DNA of 7,768 nucleotides from Eubacteriaceae bacterium UBA1433 (GTDB lineage: Bacteria; Bacillota; Clostridia; Eubacteriales; UBA1433). Of the stretch, positions 1 through 4,648 are shown in pieces. A program made the position numbers and the translations under genes. The notes under the pieces are model-generated. The model was not told the origin of the DNA, did no database searches, and worked only from the letters and a program-made list of their open reading frames with translations. Position 1 is the first letter of the stretch. The number at the start of each line of letters is the position of its first letter. Location: contig DCTT01000014.1 in NCBI GenBank assembly GCA_002329295.1, positions 2,820 through 10,587 of the forward strand. The letters run 5' to 3'.

Positions 1-762
1 GGCAGAACCGGAAGAGCAGGAAAGACCGGTCGCAGTATAACTCTTTGCAGCAACAAGAGAGATATCCATGCCATGAAACGTATTGCAATTGAGGTAAAAT
101 CTGAAATAAAAGAAGCCGTATTGCCTACATCACGGACGGTTAAAGATATAAACGTTGCAAAAGCTGCTTCAGAATTGGAGGCTCGGATTCAGAACGGAAC
201 ACATTCTGTTTTTGCTGAGATAATTGATGAATTGATAGAAAAGAGTTATTCTGTTAGGGATATAGCTGATGCAGCATTATCACTTCAATATAAAAAACTT
301 TGCGAACCTGTTACGGTTAATGTGAAAGAGAAGAAGCGTGAAAAAGGCAAAGCGGAATCTCGTCGCAATGTGACGGAAAAGAAAAGTATATCTGCTCAGG
401 CGGCACAGCAAGATTACGAAACAATTGTCTTAAATATAGGATCCCGAAGCCGTGTCGGCATAAACCATCTGATCGGATCTATTATAGATAACACGGGCAT
501 TTCAAGACAAGAGATAAATAAGGTAGAGATTTCAAAAGAACAAAGCCTTATCAAAATTTCTCAAGAACGCGTTGAACAGGTTTTGCAAGGTATGGAAAAT
601 CGTAAAATTTGCGGCAAGCATATACATGCATTTCTTTTGTCTGCAGCACAATGTAAGAAGAATAATAAGGGAAACGCCGGAAAGTTATCTAAAAAAGGCG
701 GAAGATACAAGGACAATCGTTTCAGTGCGTCTGCAAAGGCGAAGATGGCACGTGCAAGATAA
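1..762 (+). CDS. DEAD-box ATP-dependent RNA helicase (CsdA/DbpA type), C-terminal part, 5' partial
   Basis: The frame is open from the first base, so this is the 3' end of a longer gene: 253 residues are visible, and the ATG at 73 is internal. The fragment opens with GRTGRAGKTGR, the tail of helicase motif VI (HRxGRxGR), whose arginines contact ATP in superfamily 2 helicases. The end of the second RecA domain follows. Fragment residues about 139-213 (YETIVLNIGSRSRVGINHLIGSI...GKHIHAFLL) match the RRM-like DbpA/CsdA RNA-binding domain, which in DbpA recognises 23S rRNA. A lysine-rich linker (about 105-130) precedes it and a basic tail ending KMARAR follows. Family knowledge points to a cytoplasmic role in ribosome assembly or cold-shock RNA unwinding. 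The DEAD box and Walker motifs lie outside the window, so the exact paralogue (deaD, cshA or dbpA) is undecided. It converges with the minus-strand gene ending 18 bases downstream, with no clear terminator between them. Confidence 0.93.
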   Translation, partial: GRTGRAGKTGRSITLCSNKRDIHAMKRIAIEVKSEIKEAVLPTSRTVKDINVAKAASELEARIQNGTHSVFAEIIDELIEKSYSVRDIADAALSLQYKKLCEPVTVNVKEKKREKGKAESRRNVTEKKSISAQAAQQDYETIVLNIGSRSRVGINHLIGSIIDNTGISRQEINKVEISKEQSLIKISQERVEQVLQGMENRKICGKHIHAFLLSAAQCKKNNKGNAGKLSKKGGRYKDNRFSASAKAKMARAR

Positions 763-780
763 AACTTTAATAAATATTAC

Positions 781-1104
781 TTAGGTATTTTCGCTCTCAT
801 TGATTTGCCGGAAGCCCATCAGAAATGCGGGAATACGATTCCACGGCTTCATGAGTGTATGGTTGTAAAGCGTTATTGACTGGCGGTAGATATCCAGGCT
901 GCGGGAAAGAATCGATTTCACGTCCCCCTCCTCAGAGCTGTCCATTGTCTGTAAGTGCTTCTTGCGGCAGGCAGCCAACTGAGCGGCCGCGCTTTTTACA
1001 GTATCTCTTTTATTCCTCAGCTCACGGTGCACTATCCAAAACCACAGTACCGAGAACAATGCGATACTTATACCGACAGTTACACAGGTAATAACAGTAA
1101 TCAA
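781..1104 (-). CDS. Small membrane-anchored LemA-like protein
   Basis: This 107-residue protein has one N-terminal membrane segment (residues about 3-25, ending in WFWIVHREL) and a cytoplasmic or extracytoplasmic helical part. The end, residues about 80-99 (YNHTLMKPWNRIPAFLMGFR), resembles the LemA signature YNxxxxxPxNxxAxxxGF. RNKRDTVKSAAAQLAACR just after the membrane segment resembles the start of the LemA helical bundle. LemA proteins are usually about 180-200 residues, so this is a shortened version lacking most of the central bundle. I chose the TTG at 1104-1102: on the minus strand an AAGGAGGT sequence (about 1119-1112) lies 7 bases before it. The alternative GTG at 1113 overlaps that ribosome binding site and is unlikely. 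The function of LemA proteins is poorly known. The gene faces the helicase and is divergent from the response regulator gene. Being a real gene is fairly certain; the LemA assignment is moderate. Confidence 0.75.
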   Translation of the reverse strand: MITVITCVTVGISIALFSVLWFWIVHRELRNKRDTVKSAAAQLAACRKKHLQTMDSSEEGDVKSILSRSLDIYRQSITLYNHTLMKPWNRIPAFLMGFRQINESENT

Positions 1105-1160
1105 GTTCCGCACCTCCTTTTTATAGTGATGCCTGAAATTAAAATTTTTTCATGCATTAT

Positions 1161-1166
1161 ATTATA
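1161..1166 (-). promoter_or_regulatory. Candidate -10 box for the LemA-like gene
   Basis: On the minus strand a perfect TATAAT lies here, about 57 bases before the TTG start of the LemA-like gene, giving a leader of about 50 bases. No good -35 hexamer stands at the right distance, and the region is AT-rich, so this is only a candidate. Confidence 0.35.
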
Positions 1167-1228
1167 GAGGATATTTCCGGAAAAAGTTTGAGTCTGCCTG
1201 AAATGTATGAGATTTTGTCCCGGAATGT

Positions 1229-1257
1229 AAAACCGGCATAGAATAAGTCGGTTTTTT
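1229..1257 (+). terminator. Terminator-like hairpin upstream of the response regulator gene
   Basis: AAAACCGGC (1229-1237) pairs with GTCGGTTTT (1247-1255) over 9 bp with one G-U, a 9-base loop and a run of six T on the plus strand (1252-1257). It has the form of an intrinsic terminator reading rightwards, but no plus-strand gene ends just upstream; the nearest is the helicase at 762. It could end antisense transcription through the LemA-like gene, end a short RNA, or act as an attenuator for the gene starting at 1304. A weak promoter candidate overlaps it (TTGTCC at 1215-1220, 18-base spacer, TAGAAT at 1239-1244). The other bases of 1105-1303 hold no gene that I can see. Confidence 0.5.
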
Positions 1258-1303
1258 ATGTTAAACTTACTTTGAGTTTTAATTCAATGGGAGTGAACAA
1301 GAA

Positions 1304-2026
1304 TTGAGAATTGCAATCTGTGATGATGATCCGCGCGAACTGGAGCGAATTTCATCTTTTATAGACGAATACAGAAGAGAAAGCGGAGCGTCGCTTTCAT
1401 ACACAAATTTTAAAAGTGCCGCAGAGCTGATAGAGAATGTGAGCAGCGGAGATTACAGCCTTTTATTTTTGGATATCATGATGCCCGAAATTAACGGAAT
1501 GCAGGCAGCTCATGAAATCAGAGAGTTTGATGCGGGAGTTAAAATTGTGTTTCTTACTTCTTCACCGGAATTTGCGGTCGAGAGTTACGCAGTCAAGGCC
1601 TATAATTATATCCTAAAGCCTGTATCAAAGGAGAAGCTTTTCTCTTTGCTGGATGCAGTTATCGCCGACGAACAAAAGCCTATGGAGGGGTTGAAAGTCA
1701 AAACCGCTTCCGGCATGGCACGTATCTTGTTTTCAAAGATGGCTTTTGTGGAAATCATGAACAAAAGACTGTATTTCCATATGACAGACGGCAGCGTGCA
1801 AGAGTTGACTTCTTCTCTGGCGGCGTTTGAGGAGGAGCTGCTCGCTCGCACTGAGTTTGTTAAAGTGCATCGCTCTTATATTGTAAATCTTTGGCAGGTA
1901 AATGAGCTCAGGTCAAATGAGCTTGTAACCATTGGAGGAAAAGTTGTACCGATTTCACGCCTGCTTTACAGTAAGGTACGAGAGGCATACATGAAACATT
2001 TGTTTATGGAAAAAGGAGTAGAGTGA
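1304..2026 (+). CDS. LytTR-family response regulator (AgrA/VirR type)
   Basis: This 240-residue transcription regulator has an N-terminal receiver domain (about 1-120) and a C-terminal LytTR DNA-binding domain (about 130-234). Receiver residues are all present: the acidic pair in ICDDD (residues 7-9), phosphoacceptor Asp57 in LLFLDIMMP, Thr85 and Lys105 in the LKP motif. The LytTR part shows FVEIMNKRLYFHMTDG and FVKVHRSYIVNL, typical of the beta-rich fold that binds paired direct repeats. The length is normal for the family. The start is TTG at 1304, preceded by TGGGAGTGA (1288-1296); reading from it gives the canonical MRIAICDDD. Its TGA stop (2024-2026) shares one base with the ATG of the kinase gene, so the two are translationally coupled. 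It presumably receives phosphate from that kinase. Target genes cannot be read from this window. Confidence 0.95.
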   Translation: MRIAICDDDPRELERISSFIDEYRRESGASLSYTNFKSAAELIENVSSGDYSLLFLDIMMPEINGMQAAHEIREFDAGVKIVFLTSSPEFAVESYAVKAYNYILKPVSKEKLFSLLDAVIADEQKPMEGLKVKTASGMARILFSKMAFVEIMNKRLYFHMTDGSVQELTSSLAAFEEELLARTEFVKVHRSYIVNLWQVNELRSNELVTIGGKVVPISRLLYSKVREAYMKHLFMEKGVE

Positions 2027-2613
2027 TGTTTGGATTCTCAAACCTTTTGGTATGTGCGACTATCCTGTTTGGCATCATTGCTCAGATGCTTCTTTTGGAT
2101 ATACATATTAAAAGCCTCGAAGGAGGCCGCCGCATATTTTTCGGCGTTGGCAATCTGCTTGTTCTGGCTGTGAATATAGCACTTTCCATGGTTTTACCTA
2201 TAGATGTGTATATGAAGATCTATGTGTTGGTCGTTCATATCCCTATCTTTTTTATATTTTGGATTACAACCGGAATATCTGCCATAAAAGTTATTTTTGC
2301 GCTGTTCACCGCGGTTTTTTTGATTTATCCGGCAAATTTGATGTCTACTGTTATTTTAAAAACTGTTAAGTGGCTGTATCCGGCGGGGTTTTATATTGCA
2401 TACATTGCAACATGTGCGCTTATCCTGCTGATAATTTATCGTTTCTTTAAAAGCAATTTTAATTATATAATTAAAAATTACAGCGGATTGAATTTTATAA
2501 AGCTTTCTCTTCTTCCATTGACGTATTATATAGCGAACTATTGGCTTGGACTGTACAACTATGACATTGACAAGTTTGTCGGAATTTTTACGTTACGAAC
2601 GCTTTTTTTGTAA
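2026..2613 (+). CDS. AgrC-like sensor histidine kinase, membrane sensor half (frame interrupted)
   Basis: This is the N-terminal 195 residues of a kinase of the AgrC/HPK10 type. It is almost entirely membrane: about six hydrophobic segments (roughly 6-24, 38-57, 61-81, 86-110, 119-140, 155-175), and a seventh begins at about 185. ATG at 2026 is chosen over the GTG at 2023 because AAAAGGAG (2011-2018) lies 7 bases upstream and the ATG overlaps the regulator's stop. The frame runs into TAA at 2611-2613, right after seven T (2603-2609) and a G, in the middle of the seventh membrane segment. The following frame continues the same protein (FVITLIAYFLILDIAKFAREKE). Reading through by a -1 shift, or adding one T, gives a 431-residue protein, close to the 430 residues of S. 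aureus AgrC. Without a shift the product is a membrane domain with no kinase. This could be an assembly or sequencing error, a mutation, or real frameshifting. Confidence 0.8.
   Translation: MFGFSNLLVCATILFGIIAQMLLLDIHIKSLEGGRRIFFGVGNLLVLAVNIALSMVLPIDVYMKIYVLVVHIPIFFIFWITTGISAIKVIFALFTAVFLIYPANLMSTVILKTVKWLYPAGFYIAYIATCALILLIIYRFFKSNFNYIIKNYSGLNFIKLSLLPLTYYIANYWLGLYNYDIDKFVGIFTLRTLFL
2604..2610 (+). other. Slippery heptamer T TTT TTG at the kinase frame break
   Basis: In the frame of the upstream half the codons are CTT TTT TTG TAA, so the bases are set as X XXY YYZ = T TTT TTG, the geometry of a -1 ribosomal slippery site (related to the U UUU UUA heptamer of HIV-1). A -1 slip gives TTT TTT then GTA ATT ACT, which is exactly the frame of the kinase domain. 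The zero-frame stop follows at once. I see no convincing downstream pseudoknot and no well-placed upstream Shine-Dalgarno stimulator (the nearest GGAA is at 2581). Homopolymer slippage in DNA or in transcription would have the same effect. Confidence 0.6.
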
Positions 2614-2639
2614 TTACTCTCATTGCTTATTTTTTAATC

Positions 2640-3320
2640 TTGGACATCGCAAAATTTGCTCGCGAGAAGGAAGCCTTACAAGGATCGAAGATGGCTCTGT
2701 CCGTGTTGCTTGAGAGCGCGGAACAGCAATTATCCGCACTGCAAAACACACAGAAGCAGGCTGCCGTATACCGCCATGACATGAGGCATCATCTTGCTCT
2801 GATCGGTGGATATCTTGCCGACGGAAACATCGAAGAGGCTGGAAAGTATGTAAAGCTCACTCAGGCGGATATAGAGAATATAACTCCCAACCGTTATTGT
2901 GAAAACAATACAGTTAATCTTATTTTGTCCTCCTTTGCGTCTAAAGCGAAGAAAAGAGGTGTTGTTCTTTCGGTGGAGGCAGAACTTCCGCAATCACTTT
3001 CCGTTTCAGAAACCGAGCTTTGCGCTCTGTTGTCAAATGGCTTGGAAAACGCCATAGATGCTGCCGCACAGGTAGTCGATGAGCAATTAAGAAAAGTAAG
3101 AGTCAACTGCCAAACCCACAAGGGCAATCTTCTTATTTTTATAGAAAACAGCTTTACGGGCAGTGTGGAAACGGAAGGCGGCTTGCCGCAAAGCTTCCGT
3201 GAGGGGCATGGTTTCGGATCGAAAAGCATGGTTATGATTGCTGAAAAACATAACGGCTATTGCTCATTTGAGGCAAAGGACGAGATCTTTACCCTGAGAA
3301 TCGCGCTGCCTCTGAAATAA
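2640..3320 (+). CDS. AgrC-like sensor histidine kinase, catalytic half (continuation of the gene at 2026)
   Basis: This is the cytoplasmic half of the same kinase, in phase from 2610 after a -1 shift. TTG at 2640 is only the first start-like codon and has no ribosome binding site, so independent translation is unlikely. A coiled-coil-like linker (KEALQGSKMALSVLLESAEQQLSALQ) leads to the dimerisation/phosphoacceptor helix VYRHDMRHHL; the likely phosphorylated residue is the first His (full-length residue 251, codon 2775-2777), comparable to His239 of AgrC. The ATP-binding GHKL domain follows, with an N box (LLSNGLENAIDAA, Asn342 in full numbering) and a G box (GHGFGSKSM, about 394-402). All catalytic motifs are intact, with no second lesion, which argues against an old pseudogene. 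Its partner is the upstream LytTR regulator. The stop is followed after 65 bases by a terminator. Confidence 0.85.
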   Translation: MDIAKFAREKEALQGSKMALSVLLESAEQQLSALQNTQKQAAVYRHDMRHHLALIGGYLADGNIEEAGKYVKLTQADIENITPNRYCENNTVNLILSSFASKAKKRGVVLSVEAELPQSLSVSETELCALLSNGLENAIDAAAQVVDEQLRKVRVNCQTHKGNLLIFIENSFTGSVETEGGLPQSFREGHGFGSKSMVMIAEKHNGYCSFEAKDEIFTLRIALPLK

Positions 3321-3385
3321 TATACAGATTATATGTACTATGCATATATATTTTGATATTTCTGCGATGATATTGTATCTTTTGT

Positions 3386-3430
3386 AAGGGAATCCGCTTA
3401 AGTCGAATTTGCCGGATTCTCTTTATTTTA
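3386..3430 (+). terminator. Rho-independent terminator after the two-component genes
   Basis: AAGGGAATCCG (3386-3396) pairs with CGGATTCTCTT (3413-3423) over 11 bp with one G-U, a 16-base loop and a T-rich tail (TATTTTA). It lies 65 bases after the kinase stop and most likely ends the regulator-kinase transcript. A promoter-like pair (TTGATA at 3353-3358, 17 bases, TATCTT at 3376-3381) would start a transcript right at the hairpin, so an attenuator role for the gene at 3506 cannot be excluded. Confidence 0.75.
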
Positions 3431-3505
3431 TAAAGATATTGTAATGAAGGACATGTTTTGCGAAATAAAGTTAATAATAAGATCATAAATAGTAGGAGGT
3501 TTGCT

Positions 3506-4312
3506 ATGGAAACAACAAAAAAGGCATGGATGAATGCACTGTTTCTGGCAGTAACTTTAGTGATCAATGCCCTTGGATCTTTGGGAGTAATCAATGGACT
3601 TTCTCAGAAAGAAATTTCTGACATGTTTGTAACTCTTATAACTCCAAGTCCTTTAACTTTCAGTATTTGGGGTGTGATTTATTCTCTGTTGACGATCTGT
3701 GTGATCTTGATGATTGTAAAAAAGAATGCTTATTACAAGAATGCAGTTAGCCGGATATACACACTTTTCAGAGTCTCCTGCATCTTAAATATTGCGTGGG
3801 TTATCGCTTTTTGCTATGTACAGATTGAATTGTCCGTACTGTTTATTTTAGGATTTACAGTTACACTATCCTTGATTTGCCAAAAGCTCTTGGATATTAA
3901 TGACAAGAAGCATTGGCTGCTTCCTTTGAGTTTTGGAATCTATGCAGGATGGTTATTCATAGCAACTTTTGTTAATATTGCCGCTATGCTTGTAAAGTGG
4001 GAGTGGAACGGCTTTGGGATTGCAGGTGATATTTGGGCAATGATTATCCTCGCAGTTGCAATTCTATTGGCCGTCGTCGTTCTTTCAAAAATCCGAAATG
4101 CCGCTTTTCCTCTGCCGATTGCATGGGGATATTTCGGAATATATCAATTCTTAAAATCGCCGGACGGCTTTAACGGTGAGTTTGTCCTCTTGCAGAACGC
4201 AACTCTTGCGGGCATAGTTGTTTTGGCGGTATTGGTTGCGATAGTTTTTTATCGAAACGGTATGTCACTTCTACCAATTTCCAACAATGTTAACAGGAGA
4301 GAAATTTTTTGA
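3506..4312 (+). CDS. Tryptophan-rich sensory (TspO/MBR-like) multi-pass membrane protein
   Basis: This 268-residue hydrophobic protein has about seven or eight membrane segments (for example residues 9-29, 48-71, 88-104, 109-129, 137-160, 174-194, 200-216, 232-250). The motif TPSPLTFSIWGVIYSLL (46-62) and the segment LSFGIYAGWLFIATFVNIAAML (141-162) resemble the long bacterial proteins annotated as tryptophan-rich sensory protein, related to TspO. Tryptophans at the segment ends (W55, W98, W149, W165, W167, W177, W207) fit that group. The start is ATG at 3506, set by TAGGAGGT (3493-3500); an upstream GTG-like extension to 3458 lacks such a site. Ligand and role are unknown; classic TspO binds porphyrins and cholesterol, but this longer family has not been shown to do so as far as I know. 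It stands alone between the terminator at 3386-3430 and the metal-riboswitch promoter. Confidence 0.7.
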   Translation: METTKKAWMNALFLAVTLVINALGSLGVINGLSQKEISDMFVTLITPSPLTFSIWGVIYSLLTICVILMIVKKNAYYKNAVSRIYTLFRVSCILNIAWVIAFCYVQIELSVLFILGFTVTLSLICQKLLDINDKKHWLLPLSFGIYAGWLFIATFVNIAAMLVKWEWNGFGIAGDIWAMIILAVAILLAVVVLSKIRNAAFPLPIAWGYFGIYQFLKSPDGFNGEFVLLQNATLAGIVVLAVLVAIVFYRNGMSLLPISNNVNRREIF

Positions 4313-4352
4313 TTTAACTTTATACCATAGGGTCTTTTATGAGATGATTTTA

Positions 4353-4381
4353 TTGACAGTTCACGGCAGGCGGCATATAAT
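4353..4381 (+). promoter_or_regulatory. Consensus sigma-A promoter of the metal-efflux operon
   Basis: TTGACA (4353-4358) and TATAAT (4376-4381) are both perfect and are separated by exactly 17 bases, so transcription should begin near 4387-4389. Such a strong constitutive promoter suits an operon controlled afterwards by a riboswitch terminator. Confidence 0.9.
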
Positions 4382-4441
4382 ATAGAGAAATCTCTTTGCA
4401 CTGCATTACATTCTGCAAAAGGAATGCGAGTTCAACAGTAC

Positions 4442-4541
4442 AAACTGAACAGGCGACAGACTTTGTGATAAAAGGTCTGTGGGGCCGGGCCGTATTTTAA
4501 TGGCAACAGATTGCTTCAAAGCGCACATCTGTGGGACAGTA
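4442..4541 (+). ncRNA. NiCo (czcD-type) nickel/cobalt riboswitch aptamer
   Basis: The RNA matches the NiCo class (the Erysipelotrichaceae crystal-structure RNA as I remember it) in its conserved blocks: ACTGAACAGGC at 4444-4454, GCCGGGC at 4484-4490, GGCAACAG at 4502-4509 and CATCTGTGGGACAGT at 4526-4540. Four helices can be drawn: P1 ACTG 4444-4447 with CAGT 4537-4540; P2 4456-4464 with 4472-4480; P3 GCCG 4489-4492 with TGGC 4501-4504; P4 CAGAT 4507-4511 with ATCTG 4527-4531, plus inner GCTT/AAGC (4513-4516, 4519-4522). Conserved purines fill the junction; in the known structure these bind Co2+ ions cooperatively. The 3' side of P4 and of the junction is also the 5' arm of the terminator at 4523-4567, so metal binding should prevent termination (a genetic ON switch). 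It controls the P-type ATPase gene at 4649. The match was made by eye and recalled from memory, not by a covariance model. Confidence 0.9.
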
Positions 4542-4567
4542 GTATGTTTCCATAGGTGTGCTTTTTT
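4523..4567 (+). terminator. Riboswitch expression-platform terminator
   Basis: GCACATCTGTGG (4523-4534) pairs with CCATAGGTGTGC (4550-4561) over 12 bp with two G-U pairs, a 15-base loop and six T (4562-4567). The left arm contains the 3' strand of aptamer helix P4 and part of the conserved GTGGGAC junction, so terminator and folded aptamer exclude each other. The terminator lies 81 bases before the ATPase ATG. Confidence 0.9.
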
Positions 4568-4648
4568 ATATCATGGGACATAGAACAGACTTTGAATTGA
4601 GTGCCATAAGAAAACATACGATGCCGAAAGGTGAATACGGAGGTTTTT

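Noticed and set aside
763..800. Bidirectional terminator between the convergent helicase and LemA-like genes
   Set aside because: Only weak, interrupted pairing (AAATATTAC with GTATTTT) is present, too unstable to call.
1076..1102. Two ACAGT repeats as a LytTR/AgrA binding site
   Set aside because: They are 18 bases apart instead of about 21, lie within the first codons of the LemA-like gene, and match only in five bases.
855..1167. Plus-strand ORFs opposite the LemA-like gene
   Set aside because: They are rich in Pro, Arg, Ser and Cys with no domain or ribosome binding site, and the minus strand gives a sensible membrane protein with a good ribosome binding site.
2640..3320. The kinase half as an independent gene starting at TTG 2640
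   Set aside because: There is no ribosome binding site before it (the upstream bases are T-rich), and the sequence upstream in the same frame completes a membrane segment; it reads as the continuation of the gene at 2026.
3321..3505. Possible AgrD-like peptide gene after the kinase
   Set aside because: No small frame with a start, ribosome binding site and Cys-containing amphipathic peptide was found; the region holds a terminator and AT-rich leader only.
4388..4567. Mn2+ yybP-ykoY or Mg2+ M-box riboswitch upstream of the P-type ATPase
   Set aside because: The conserved blocks of those classes are not present, while several NiCo blocks (ACTGAACAGGC, GCCGGGC, CATCTGTGGGACAGT) match in the right order.
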